A stretch of DNA of 58,617 nt from Planctomycetota bacterium (GCA_029777335.1 JAKOSN010000078.1:1-58617), one strand, 5' to 3'. Shown: positions 10,109-18,547, counted from the first letter of the stretch. Numbers and translations: made by a program. Notes: generated by a model not told the origin, from the sequence alone.

Positions 10109-11335
10109 TCAGGCCAGGTCGCGATCCTCGAAGAGAACGAGTCCAACCAGGAGCACAATGGTGGTGAAGAAGATGCCGTACACTCCCACCGAGCCGACCA
10201 GTTTGAGGTAGGCATCGACCGGAAGCGCCTCATCGCCCACCAGGGTCGGTTGCACGGCGAAGAGTTCAAGACTGGGCAAGAGCGCATCGAACACGCTGGC
10301 GACGAAGCCAAGGAGCTGCTGAACGGGGCCCACGGGGGCCCCTGGGGTGGGCCGGGTTGTGAGCACCAGCACCGGCATCAGGTTGGCGAGGAAGAAGAGA
10401 ACCAGGCAGGTGACCAGGTTGACCACCATGGGCAGGCGCGTCGCCAGGGTCACGGCAATGGATACCAGGACCATTACTTCACACGCCGACTTCACCTGAT
10501 CGGGAAGGAGATCCAGGGCGTAATAGGCCCAGTAGAGGGTGCCAACCAGAAAGTCGCGAATCTCATTCGAGACCGCAGCATTGCCCACCATCTGCATCGC
10601 CCACTGGGGGGGAGCCGGGAAGTCGAGCTGATCGAACCAGCGCTTGTGGATGAGCACCGCGTTGAAGTACCAGCCGAGGCCGAACATCAATACCAGGCAC
10701 GTCAGATAGATCCCGAAATACTTGCCGAGGAGGAACTGCCGCCGAGAAATCGGCTTGCTCATCAGGGTGACTGCCGTGCGTCCCTCGATTTCCTCGCTGA
10801 TCGACATGCTGGCGGTAATACTGCCAAACGCGACCGCCGCCAACATGAGGGTGTCAAACCCCAGTTCCTTCACCATGATGTGGTCTTCGCCAAAGGTGAA
10901 GTAGGGGATAAAGGGCGACATGGTCAGCAGAGCAAAGGCGCCCAGCACAAAGAGCCAGAACATTGGCTGGCGGTGCCCTTCGCGAAAGGCGGCCCGCGTG
11001 ACCGCTCCTCCCTTGGGCCAGACCAGTTGAAGCAGCGCCAGCACGATCACAAAGCCGTCGGCGATCAACTGCGCCTGCAACACGGCCGCGTACATCCCCC
11101 CGAACGAGCGCAGATAGGCCGGATCACGCACCTGGGTGAACATGGCAGTGAGCATCCCAGCGCCCACCAGGATGCCGAAAACCACCCCCGCCACATAGGT
11201 CGAGAGCAGGCCGCGCTGTTTGGGGTCTCGTCGAGTCGCCCGAGCGAATTCCAGCAGCGCAGGTCCCGCCCAGGGGAGAAGCGCAACGATCTGGATGAGA
11301 ATCAGCAGCAGGCTGACAAGAAACGCGGACAGCAT
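10109..11335 (-). CDS. ABC-2-type transporter permease, ATPase not adjacent
   Basis: A polytopic inner-membrane protein of 408 residues with about nine hydrophobic segments. A central cytoplasmic stretch reads SMSISEEIEGRTAVTLMSKP. This EE-x-EG/R-T-x-TLLS(K)P motif, followed by SRRQFLLGKY, is typical of ABC-2-type permeases (NatB/GldF-like) and contacts the ATPase. No nucleotide-binding protein is encoded within several kilobases, so its partner must lie elsewhere. The start ATG 11335 has only a weak ribosome site. It lies 84 bp downstream of nadK on the same strand, so the two may be co-transcribed. The substrate is unknown. Confidence 0.85.
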   Translation of the reverse strand: MLSAFLVSLLLILIQIVALLPWAGPALLEFARATRRDPKQRGLLSTYVAGVVFGILVGAGMLTAMFTQVRDPAYLRSFGGMYAAVLQAQLIADGFVIVLALLQLVWPKGGAVTRAAFREGHRQPMFWLFVLGAFALLTMSPFIPYFTFGEDHIMVKELGFDTLMLAAVAFGSITASMSISEEIEGRTAVTLMSKPISRRQFLLGKYFGIYLTCLVLMFGLGWYFNAVLIHKRWFDQLDFPAPPQWAMQMVGNAAVSNEIRDFLVGTLYWAYYALDLLPDQVKSACEVMVLVSIAVTLATRLPMVVNLVTCLVLFFLANLMPVLVLTTRPTPGAPVGPVQQLLGFVASVFDALLPSLELFAVQPTLVGDEALPVDAYLKLVGSVGVYGIFFTTIVLLVGLVLFEDRDLA

Positions 11336-11419
11336 GGCGGCTCTCGAAGGTGACCGGATCCGAGGACGAGCGAGGCGCAGCAGGCTCGCATTCGTCGCGC
11401 GGAGGTATCTGAGAAACTA

Positions 11420-12316
11420 CTACGTTCGGGGCGTCAGGGTGGTTCGCGGGTCCTGGATCGTTTCGCGCCGATAGTTCGGCTGCGTTCCCCAGTGCAACTT
11501 CTCACGCAGAATCTGAAAGAAACTGCGCCCCGCCACTTTCACTAACCCGAAACGCACCGGGGCCTTGCGGATAGTGATTCTGTGGCGGGCCGACAACGGA
11601 ATGATCTCCTGGCCGTCGATCACCAGCGAGGTTCCCTCCGCCGCGCGCCGGATGGCGATGGTGTACACCTTCTCGGCACTCTCGACCACTGGACGGTTGG
11701 TCAGCGTATGGGGGCAAATGGGCGTGATCACAAACGCCGACAGATCCTGCCCCAGAATCGGTCCCCCCGCGGAGAGGTTGTGCGCAGTCGATCCCACCGG
11801 CGTGCTGATGATCAACCCATCGCCGGCGTAACTCGACACGGGTTCGTCGTCGATGATCAGATCGAGTTCCATCATGTGAAACGGCGGTCCCACCTGAAGG
11901 GCCACTTCATTCAGGCCGAGAAAGGTCTGTGGCGGAGGAACGACCTCTCCCGCATGTGCTTCCACCTCGACAATGCACTCGAACATCAGATGATGAGTGA
12001 TCCGATACTCACCGCGCAGCACCGACGGGAAAACCAACCGCACCTCCTCGGGAGTCAGATCGGCGAGGAAACCGAGTTTCCCCAGATTGATCCCGAGCAC
12101 CGGGGTTTGGCGGTAGCCCATCTGGCGCGCGGCGCGCAAGATGGCGCCATCTCCTCCCAGCACCAGGGCAACATCGGCGGTGATGCAACTGATGTCCTCG
12201 GCCTGCAACAGGTCGTAGACCACCAACTCGCAGTGCTCGCGCAGAAAGGGGAGCAAGCGTTCGGCTTCCTCACGAACCCCCTCACGCTGCGCATTCCCCA
12301 GAACCATGATGCGCAC
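11420..12316 (-). CDS. nadK: NAD(+) kinase
   Basis: Phosphorylates NAD to NADP in the cytosol; 298 residues. A GTG start at 12316 is chosen because GGAGG sits 9-10 nt upstream and the product then begins (M)RIMVLGNAQ. The longer TTG-started frame adds an unrelated leader. Canonical motifs are present: GGDG (about 54-57, with the catalytic Asp), LGINLGKLGFLAD, the NE motif in LGLNEVAL, and GDGLIISTPVGSTAHNLSAGG for NAD binding. All catalytic residues appear intact. A second, diverged member of this fold is encoded at 15623-16555, so this copy is presumably the housekeeping enzyme. Confidence 0.95.
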   Translation of the reverse strand: MRIMVLGNAQREGVREEAERLLPFLREHCELVVYDLLQAEDISCITADVALVLGGDGAILRAARQMGYRQTPVLGINLGKLGFLADLTPEEVRLVFPSVLRGEYRITHHLMFECIVEVEAHAGEVVPPPQTFLGLNEVALQVGPPFHMMELDLIIDDEPVSSYAGDGLIISTPVGSTAHNLSAGGPILGQDLSAFVITPICPHTLTNRPVVESAEKVYTIAIRRAAEGTSLVIDGQEIIPLSARHRITIRKAPVRFGLVKVAGRSFFQILREKLHWGTQPNYRRETIQDPRTTLTPRT

Positions 12317-12502
12317 GATAGGCCAGCCTCCGTGGTGGGTTGTCGCCGTGATCCCCCTCAAGGGCGCATTCTACCAGACGCGCGCACCTTCGAGCAGACA
12401 CAATCTGTTCGTGCGCCCCTGATCAGCCGCTCTGTACCTGTCTGCGCAACGTGTCTACACTGAATACAGACCCCTCTCGTCGCTTCGCAGGAGGCATGGC
12501 TC

Positions 12503-13708
12503 ATGATCCGGTCTGAAGAGCAGCAGTTGCTGGCCGATGTCGAGGCTTTCTGCCAGGAGATCCGCCCCATCGAGGAACTCTGCTACGTCGAGCACACGTT
12601 CAATGACCAGGTGCTCCCGCTGGCGCTCAAACACAACATCCTGGGCATGCCGGTCCCGAAGGAATATGGCGGACGCGGCGCGAGTGCCACGACCTACGTC
12701 CGCGCCCTGGCACGCATCGGGCGCGAAGGCACCGGCGTGCGCACCTTCTTCTCCGGGCACACCTCCATTGGCGAATACCCCATTCTCACCTGGGGCAACG
12801 AGGAGCAGAAACGCCGGTATCTCCCCGCGGCGTGCCGAGGCGAAAAGATCCTCGCCTTTGGTCTCACCGAGCCAGAAGCAGGGAGCAATCCCCTGGAGAT
12901 GCAGACCACCTACGAGAAGCGCGGGGATCATTACGTCCTGAGTGGGACGAAGTACCTGATCTCCAATGGCGGTATCGCGCATGCCGTGATCGCCTTTGGC
13001 TATCCGAAAAATGCCACTGGTGCGAACCGAAGAATCAGCGCCTTTATCGTCGATACCGATGCCCCCAGTGCCCGGGGCGCTCACCCGGGGTTCCTCGCCG
13101 AGAACCTGACCGCCAAGATGGGGATGCCGACCTCGAACACCGCCATGTTCGAGCTCGATGAATGCGTGGTTCCCGCGACCAACATGCTGGGAGAAGAGGG
13201 GACCGGCTTTCGCATTGCCATGGGCACCCTGGTGAGTGGGCGTTTGAGTGTGGCCGCCGGCTGTCTCGGGGTGATCGAGGATTGCCTGGCCGAATGCGTG
13301 CGCTACGCAACGCAGGAACGTCAGCAACATGGCAAGTTCATCGGGAAGCATCAACTGGTGCAGGAGCACATCGCCCACATCGAGATGGATCGGCTGGCGA
13401 GCGAAGCGCTGGTGTTGCAAGCCGCCGCGTCCAAGGATGCCAGCAATGCCGAGCCGACCAACGCCGAGCTGCGCGCGAAGGCCGAATTGCTCGCGGCCCA
13501 GGCCAAGTTCTACGCCGCCAACGCCGCCTGGGATGCCGCCGATCGCGCCGTGCAGGTCTATGGAGGGCGCGGCTGGTCCACGCTCTATCGTGTTGGCCGC
13601 CATCTCATGGATGTGCGCGTCTGTCGGATCTACGAGGGGACCGATGAGATCCTCAAGTTGAAGATCGCCGCCGCGGTGCTGGGCAAGGAGTTCGAGGCCT
13701 ACAAGTGA
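12503..13708 (+). CDS. acyl-CoA dehydrogenase
   Basis: FAD-dependent oxidation of acyl-CoA to enoyl-CoA; 401 residues, the usual length. The start ATG 12503 follows AGGAGG with 9-nt spacing. The N-terminal helical domain is followed by the FAD/substrate motif FGLTEPEAGSNP and SGTKYLISNGG. A middle beta domain follows, then a C-terminal helical domain containing RAVQVYGGRGW. The catalytic Glu is expected in IYEGTDEIL (E378), where medium-chain enzymes carry theirs. It is a single gene whose stop lies only 6 bp from the stop of the convergent Nudix regulator. Chain-length specificity cannot be read from the sequence. Confidence 0.93.
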   Translation: MIRSEEQQLLADVEAFCQEIRPIEELCYVEHTFNDQVLPLALKHNILGMPVPKEYGGRGASATTYVRALARIGREGTGVRTFFSGHTSIGEYPILTWGNEEQKRRYLPAACRGEKILAFGLTEPEAGSNPLEMQTTYEKRGDHYVLSGTKYLISNGGIAHAVIAFGYPKNATGANRRISAFIVDTDAPSARGAHPGFLAENLTAKMGMPTSNTAMFELDECVVPATNMLGEEGTGFRIAMGTLVSGRLSVAAGCLGVIEDCLAECVRYATQERQQHGKFIGKHQLVQEHIAHIEMDRLASEALVLQAAASKDASNAEPTNAELRAKAELLAAQAKFYAANAAWDAADRAVQVYGGRGWSTLYRVGRHLMDVRVCRIYEGTDEILKLKIAAAVLGKEFEAYK

Positions 13709-13714
13709 CCGCGT

Positions 13715-14428
13715 TCAGAACGGAACCGCCTTCTGTCGCTCGGCATGCTCCATGAACGCTTGCGGCACAAAGCGATACAGCTGTGCTGGACGATGGCGGC
13801 CTTCACGGCGCGTGCCCTCTGCCTCGCTGATAAACCCCAGGTGCGCCACCTTGCGGCGAAAGTTGCGGCGATCCAGCGGGCGCCCCAGGATGGCCTCGGT
13901 CAACGCCTGCAATTCGCTCAGAGTGAAACGCTCGGGTAACAACTCGAAACAGATGGGCGCCTCATCGAGACGGCGACGCAGGTGAGTCACGGCATGGTCG
14001 AGCAACAGGGCGTGATCAAAAGCGAGTTTGGGGAGCGCCGAGACCTCAAACCAGCGTGCGGCCCGGGCATCGCCGCGCGGTGCCAGGTGATGGCGATCCC
14101 CCGCCGTCAGCCCCATGTAGACCACCGTGATGATGTGCCCGCGCGTATCACGCCCAGGGGTGCCCACGGCGGTCACCTGCTCCAGCCATGCTCCCTGGAT
14201 CCCCGTCTCTTCCTGTAGCTCTCGGCGAGCCGCTCCCTCCAGATCCTCGTTTTCGCGGACAAAGCCGCCGGGGAGAGCCCACATTCCGCGCCAGGGCTCC
14301 TCGTCTCGTTCGATCAGCAGTACCTGCAAGCGCAGATGCTGCAAGGTACCCGCCACCGTGAACAGTGCGATGTCCACCGTCACTCCGGGACGCGGCCACT
14401 CGTACACATATTTCTGCTTCTTCACCAT
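13715..14428 (-). CDS. Nudix hydrolase with C-terminal winged-helix (NrtR-like regulator)
   Basis: A 237-residue two-domain protein. The start ATG 14428 is preceded by GAGGAGAGTGGG, while the upstream in-frame start adds a leader that runs into the promoter. Residues 15-150 are a Nudix domain with a complete box at 55-77 (G-x5-E-x7-REL-Q-EE-T-G-I), so it may hydrolyse a nucleoside diphosphate such as ADP-ribose. The C-terminal ~75 residues are a winged helix with the NrtR-like end GRHRPAQLYRFV. The known family controls NAD metabolism and senses ADP-ribose. It is divergent from the SPFH/NAD-kinase-like pair, and a palindrome at 14485-14501 overlaps both promoters. I infer that it is an autoregulated repressor of that pair. 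The intact Nudix box leaves a purely enzymatic role possible. Confidence 0.88.
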   Translation of the reverse strand: MVKKQKYVYEWPRPGVTVDIALFTVAGTLQHLRLQVLLIERDEEPWRGMWALPGGFVRENEDLEGAARRELQEETGIQGAWLEQVTAVGTPGRDTRGHIITVVYMGLTAGDRHHLAPRGDARAARWFEVSALPKLAFDHALLLDHAVTHLRRRLDEAPICFELLPERFTLSELQALTEAILGRPLDRRNFRRKVAHLGFISEAEGTRREGRHRPAQLYRFVPQAFMEHAERQKAVPF

Positions 14429-14471
14429 CCCACTCTCCTCGCCTGGAGCTGCGCACCTCGATTCCTGGGCG

Positions 14472-14500
14472 ATCATATTGTTGACTTGACACTTTGTCAA
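14472..14500 (-). promoter_or_regulatory. sigma70-type promoter of the Nudix regulator
   Basis: On the minus strand, TTGACA (14500-14495) is followed by a 17-bp spacer and TATGAT (14477-14472). That is a perfect -35 and a 5/6 -10 at optimal spacing. It leaves a short leader of roughly 35-40 nt before the ATG at 14428. The -35 box is half of the palindrome at 14485-14501. Confidence 0.7.
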
Positions 14501-14509
14501 GCGTACTAT
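14481..14509 (+). promoter_or_regulatory. sigma70-type promoter of the SPFH/NAD-kinase-like operon
   Basis: On the plus strand, TTGACT (14481-14486) is followed by a 17-bp spacer and TACTAT (14504-14509). The spacer contains most of the 14485-14501 palindrome, so a bound repressor would block this promoter. The SPFH start codon is 54 nt downstream of the -10 box. Confidence 0.6.
14485..14501. promoter_or_regulatory. 17-bp perfect palindrome, candidate operator of the Nudix/wHTH regulator
   Basis: The sequence CTTGACA-CTT-TGTCAAG has perfect 7-bp arms and a 3-bp centre. It overlaps the -35 of the minus-strand promoter and lies between the -35 and -10 of the plus-strand promoter. This geometry is expected for an operator bound by a dimeric winged-helix protein controlling both directions. 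Assignment to the adjacent regulator is inference. Confidence 0.65.
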
Positions 14510-14563
14510 TCATGTAGATAAGACACAAACTCAATCCCTCAGGTTTCACGACGGGAGGACGCC

Positions 14564-15529
14564 ATGCTGGGAATCAAGTATCTCAAGGTGCCGCCGACCA
14601 CGTATGTGATGCAATTCCGGGGCGGAACCCTTCGACGCGAAGGCACCGGGTTGTCGTTCTTCTACTTCGCCCCCCAAACCACGCTGGTGACCATCCCGGT
14701 CGGGAGTACCGATGTGCCATTCATCTTTAACGAAACCACCGCCGACTTTCAGGCCGTCACCATCCAGGGGCACCTTACGTTTCGCGTGGTCGATCCCAAA
14801 CGGCTGGCCATGCTTCTGGACTACAGCCTGAAGCCCACCGGCGAATATGCCAGCGACGACCCGGAGAAGCTGGCACAACGCATCTCGTTCACCGCCCAGA
14901 CGGCCATCCGCGCCGAGGTGCAGGGCCGGTCCTTGCGAACCAATCTGGTCGAGGCCGACGCCATCTCGCAACGGGTCTTTCAGCTCTTGCGTGAGTCGCC
15001 CTCCTTGCAGGCGCTCGGCGTCGAGGTGCTTGGCTTTTCCATCCTTGCCATCAAGCCAGTGCCTGACACCGCCAAGGCACTGGAAGCGGAGGCACGCGAA
15101 CGGCTCCTGCGTGAGGCGGACGACGCCATCTATGCCCGGCGCAACAATGCGGTGATGCAGGAACGGGTGATTCGCGAGAACGAACTCAATACCGAGGTGG
15201 CGGTTCAGACCAAACAACGCGAGATCGAAGAAACGCGGCTCGCCGGTCAGATCGCCCTGGAAGAACAACGCCGGCAACTGGTGCAAAGCGAGGCGGAGAA
15301 CAGCAAGACCCGCGCCGACGCCCAGGCCTATGCCGTGGAGGCAGCGATCAAACCGCTCACGACCCTCGATTCGCGGGCGTTGCAGGTGCTGGCGGCCCGT
15401 AACGTGGATCCTCGGCTGATGGTGGCGATGGCCTTCCAGGAGATTGCTGCCAATGCGACCAAGGTCGGCAACCTGAACATCTCCCCGGATCTCCTCGATT
15501 CGCTGTTGCAACGGAATGGCGACGAATAA
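14564..15529 (+). CDS. SPFH/Band-7 domain protein (cytosolic, no TM)
   Basis: A 321-residue prohibitin/stomatin-like protein. The ATG 14564 follows GGGAGG. The SPFH domain spans about residues 10-190 and is followed by a long Glu/Arg-rich coiled coil (about 175-255), typical of SPFH oligomerisation. Unlike stomatins, it has no N-terminal transmembrane segment or signal peptide, so it is predicted to be cytosolic or peripherally bound. It is the first gene of a two-gene unit with the NAD-kinase-like protein (93 bp gap) and is controlled by the promoter/palindrome shared with the Nudix regulator. I infer that it forms a scaffold or ring on which the NAD-related partner acts; no direct evidence exists in the sequence. 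Confidence 0.88.
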   Translation: MLGIKYLKVPPTTYVMQFRGGTLRREGTGLSFFYFAPQTTLVTIPVGSTDVPFIFNETTADFQAVTIQGHLTFRVVDPKRLAMLLDYSLKPTGEYASDDPEKLAQRISFTAQTAIRAEVQGRSLRTNLVEADAISQRVFQLLRESPSLQALGVEVLGFSILAIKPVPDTAKALEAEARERLLREADDAIYARRNNAVMQERVIRENELNTEVAVQTKQREIEETRLAGQIALEEQRRQLVQSEAENSKTRADAQAYAVEAAIKPLTTLDSRALQVLAARNVDPRLMVAMAFQEIAANATKVGNLNISPDLLDSLLQRNGDE

Positions 15530-15622
15530 GGCGATTCACCAGGAGCGCTGGCGGCGCAGAGGGTTTCCCCTTCTTGCGACGGCGGCGCTCTGCGATTCGC
15601 TCCCCAAGAAAGGAGCACGGCC

Positions 15623-16555
15623 ATGTATGACAAACTTGTGCTCGTCACCCTGAAAACGCGGCTGGAAGAACTGATTGAGCGCTTCAATACCCGCGCCCAG
15701 GCCAAGTTCTACATCGAGCACATGGGGCTGAATTTCGCTGACTACGACGACGAACATCAGGTCTACAGCACCACGGTGACCACCCTGCGGCGCCAGCTTG
15801 AAGGGCTGCTGCCCAAGATCCACGTGATTGAACGCGGCTTTCTCCCCAATTATCTCTTTACTCCGCAGGATCTGATTGTGACGATCGGGCGCGATGGCCT
15901 GGTGGTCAATACCGCCAAGTATCTGCAGGGACAGCCAATTGTCGCTGTCAACCCGGATGCGAGCCGTATCGATGGGGTGCTGCTGCCTTACTTGCCGGCA
16001 CAGGCGCGGGCGGGAGTTGAGAAGGTCTTGCAGGACAAGGCTCAGTTTCACGAGATCACGATGGCGCAGGTGCAGCTCAACGACGGCCAGGAGTTGCTCG
16101 CCTTCAACGATTTTTACCTTGGGCAACGAACGCATCTGTCCTCGCGCTACACCTTGCAGTGGCACGGCGAAAGCGAGCGCCAATCCTCCAGTGGCGTCCT
16201 GGTGTCCACTGGCGCCGGGTCGACGGGGTGGATTAGTTCGGCGCAGAACATGGCCGACGCGGTTTCACACCTGCTGCTGGGCCAGAAGGCGCCGACTCTG
16301 CCGCGTCTGCACATGAACTGGGCGGATCGACGACTCGTCTTTGTGGTGCGTGAACCGTTCAAGAGCCGTTGGTCGGGAGTGTCCCTCACATCGGGGCTGA
16401 TCGACGAGGGCGAGGAACTCACCCTGGAATCCCTGATGCCCGAGGGTGGGGTCATCTTCTCCGATGGCGTGGAGGCGGATTCCCTGGCGTTCAACTCAGG
16501 AGCCGTCGCCTTGGTGCGTGCTGCCGAGCGCCGAACTCGCCTGGTAGCGCGCTAA
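15623..16555 (+). CDS. NAD-kinase-fold protein with altered active-site motif
   Basis: A 310-residue protein starting at ATG 15623, with AAGGAG upstream. The first ~75 residues are helical and have no counterpart in standard NadK. The rest follows the NAD kinase order: IGRDGLVVN at 88-96 in place of GGDGT (Asp91 kept, second Gly replaced by Arg); AVNPD; FNDFYLG at 161-167 in place of the NE motif; and LVSTGAGSTGW at 193-203 matching the NAD-binding TPTGSTAY motif. A final SDG turn lies near 290. The substrate-binding Gly change and Asp for Glu suggest altered substrate or a sensor role. It is co-transcribed with the SPFH gene. A canonical nadK lies 3.3 kb away, so this copy is unlikely to be the housekeeping kinase. 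Confidence 0.8.
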   Translation: MYDKLVLVTLKTRLEELIERFNTRAQAKFYIEHMGLNFADYDDEHQVYSTTVTTLRRQLEGLLPKIHVIERGFLPNYLFTPQDLIVTIGRDGLVVNTAKYLQGQPIVAVNPDASRIDGVLLPYLPAQARAGVEKVLQDKAQFHEITMAQVQLNDGQELLAFNDFYLGQRTHLSSRYTLQWHGESERQSSSGVLVSTGAGSTGWISSAQNMADAVSHLLLGQKAPTLPRLHMNWADRRLVFVVREPFKSRWSGVSLTSGLIDEGEELTLESLMPEGGVIFSDGVEADSLAFNSGAVALVRAAERRTRLVAR

Positions 16556-16600
16556 CGGCAGCGGGGCATATCAAGGACAATTCCGACAGTTTTTATCCAC

Positions 16601-16852
16601 TCATTGTTGTACAGCTTCGCGACGCGAAGCACGGGCCGCCCGGACTCCCAGAACCCCCAGAGCAATGGCAGCCGCCACACCCAGTCCCCCGGTAATCAAC
16701 CGCGCGGTTATACCGGGGGCGCTGTCGTGCAGTGCAGGCAGGTCGCTGCTCCCCTCGGGTGATTTGCGCCCTGTCGGCGGGCGAATGTCTGCACGGAGAG
16801 AAGCAACCGTCACCCCAACAAGCACACAGGCCAGCAGCATCAATCGTTTCAT
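16601..16852 (-). CDS. small predicted membrane protein
   Basis: An 83-residue protein with an N-terminal hydrophobic signal segment (residues 1-21, ending SLRA-D). It has a short polar stretch and one C-terminal transmembrane helix (about 50-72), followed by an Arg-rich tail. Its ATG (16852) lies 3 nt after the TGA of the upstream TPM-domain gene (TGATTTATG), which suggests translational coupling and a shared role. No known family was recognised. Confidence 0.6.
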   Translation of the reverse strand: MKRLMLLACVLVGVTVASLRADIRPPTGRKSPEGSSDLPALHDSAPGITARLITGGLGVAAAIALGVLGVRAARASRREAVQQ

Positions 16853-16855
16853 AAA

Positions 16856-17743
16856 TCACCCCAACGGAAGCGAGGGAGAAGATGGATGGGAAGGAAACGT
16901 TGGTCGCGCCGTGTCGGTCAGCGTGGGGTAGGAGGAGGTGGCGCCATCCTGATGCGGATGAAATAACCCCTGCCCCACCGCCGCGCCAAGATCTCCGCCA
17001 AGAACCGCCCCTGGCGTGGCGGCCTGAACGTTGTAATGGTCGTAGGTGTAGAGAGACTGGGCGGTGTCACGCCGGCGCAATTTCCCCCGCGTCACGCCCA
17101 GGGCAAGCCAGATCACGAGAAATCCGCCCATCCACGTCAGCCCTGCCCACCAGGGGCGCCAGTCGATTGGGCGATGGACCTCCAGGCGGCGATCAACGTA
17201 GGCGATGGCATCGAAAAGCCCCTCGTCGCTGCGCGTCCAGGGAGTGGAAGTGCGACGCATCTTGCGCGCCAACCCGGTGAGGGTGACCTTCACCGACCCA
17301 CGGATCGAGGACTCCCACCCCAGGCGATAGCCCAACCGCTCACGCAGATGCTCACGATCTTCCTCGGGAAAGAGCGGATCGTTCTCCGGAGGCCAGACCC
17401 CCACATAAACGTACCTGGGATCCTTGCAGATGAGAATATGGACGCCATCGAGATGACGGGCGCGACAGCGATCGGCACTCCACTGGGCAAAGAGGCGCTT
17501 CAATTCTCCGCCATCGCCGAGGTTGTGCCCCGCGCTCCGAACCCGCGAAAGCGCCGGAAAGGTCTCGATCAGCACTTCCTTGTGATGTTCGCGCTTGATC
17601 TCCGCAAGGCGCTCGTCGGCCAGGGAACGTGCCTGCGCCTGGAACAGATCGGCCTCGTCGACCACATCAGAGCCGCGGGCCAGCGAGACGGCTCCGGCAG
17701 CGCACCCGAGCACAAAGGCGAGTTGGATCCAGACAAATCGCAT
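16856..17743 (-). CDS. TPM-domain (TLP18.3/Psb32-like) membrane-anchored protein
   Basis: A 295-residue protein. The start was set at ATG 17743 because a signal peptide begins there (MRFVWIQLAFVLGC), while upstream frames add a leader of unrelated composition. After the signal comes a DEADLF...ARSLADERLAEIKREHHKEVLIET pattern, the opening strand-helix of TPM domains. The domain runs to about residue 145, and a transmembrane helix lies near 208-226. A cytoplasmic, Pro/Ser/Thr-rich tail follows. TPM proteins are often linked to membrane-protein quality control, which fits the adjacent hslVU, but this is inference. A TATAAT at 17815-17810 could be its -10 box, with a poor -35. Confidence 0.7.
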   Translation of the reverse strand: MRFVWIQLAFVLGCAAGAVSLARGSDVVDEADLFQAQARSLADERLAEIKREHHKEVLIETFPALSRVRSAGHNLGDGGELKRLFAQWSADRCRARHLDGVHILICKDPRYVYVGVWPPENDPLFPEEDREHLRERLGYRLGWESSIRGSVKVTLTGLARKMRRTSTPWTRSDEGLFDAIAYVDRRLEVHRPIDWRPWWAGLTWMGGFLVIWLALGVTRGKLRRRDTAQSLYTYDHYNVQAATPGAVLGGDLGAAVGQGLFHPHQDGATSSYPTLTDTARPTFPSHPSSPSLPLG

Positions 17744-17910
17744 GAGCGCACCATGTGGGAAATGAACGAACCCCTCTGCGATCGAGTCAGCCTCTCTATG
17801 ATGATTATGATTATAAGGGAACCCGCGCCGGTGCGACATCCGAGAACTCGCACTCCTGCTGTCCTGTCAGAGAGAGGGCAGCACCAGGAGTCGCGTAATG
17901 TGAGAGTATC

Positions 17911-18447
17911 ATGCAACAACGCTGGCGAGCAACTACCATCCTGGCCGTACGACACAAGGGAAGCGTGGCCCTGGCGGGAGATGGGCAGGTCACGCTGGGC
18001 AATGTGGTCATGAAGGGCGATGCCAACAAGATCCGGCGCCTCCACGGCGGCAAGGTCCTGACCGGATTCGCGGGCGCCTCGGCCGATGCTTTTGCCCTCC
18101 TTGAACGCTTCGAGGCCAAATTAAAGGATTTTCAGGGAAATGTCCCACGAGCCGCCACCGAGTTGGCCAAGGACTGGCGCATGGATCGGATGCTGCGTCG
18201 CCTGGAAGCGATGCTGGTCGCTGTCGATCGCGACAGTCTGCTGCTCATCAGCGGGACCGGCGATGTGATCCAGCCGACCGAGGGGGTGGCGGCGATCGGC
18301 TCCGGAGGCGCCTATGCCCTGGCGGCCGCGCGTGCCCTGGTGGCGCATTCAACGTTGACCGCCGCCGAGATCGCGCGAACGGCCCTGGAAATCGCCGGCG
18401 ACCTGTGTATCTACACGAATCGCAACATCATTGTGGAAGAACTTTGA
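17911..18447 (+). CDS. hslV: ATP-dependent protease proteolytic subunit HslV (ClpQ)
   Basis: N-terminal threonine peptidase, proteolytic core of the HslUV (ClpQY) complex; 178 residues. The sequence [13 protein letters not shown] shows a short propeptide before the Thr-Thr pair (T8/T9); Gram-positive ClpQ has a similar leader. The exposed catalytic Thr would require its removal. Other conserved stretches are [49 protein letters not shown] and AGDLCIYTN. The start codon is ATG 17911. It is followed 100 bp later by hslU on the same strand. Confidence 0.96.
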   Translation: MQQRWRATTILAVRHKGSVALAGDGQVTLGNVVMKGDANKIRRLHGGKVLTGFAGASADAFALLERFEAKLKDFQGNVPRAATELAKDWRMDRMLRRLEAMLVAVDRDSLLLISGTGDVIQPTEGVAAIGSGGAYALAAARALVAHSTLTAAEIARTALEIAGDLCIYTNRNIIVEEL

Positions 18448-18547
18448 GGAGGGCGGGGTGCCAGGACCGGCCGACATGGCCTTGCGAGGGCTGTGTTGCC
18501 CTTCTTCGCGTCCCTGGACCACGAGCCGCTCCTTGCGGAGGTTAAAT

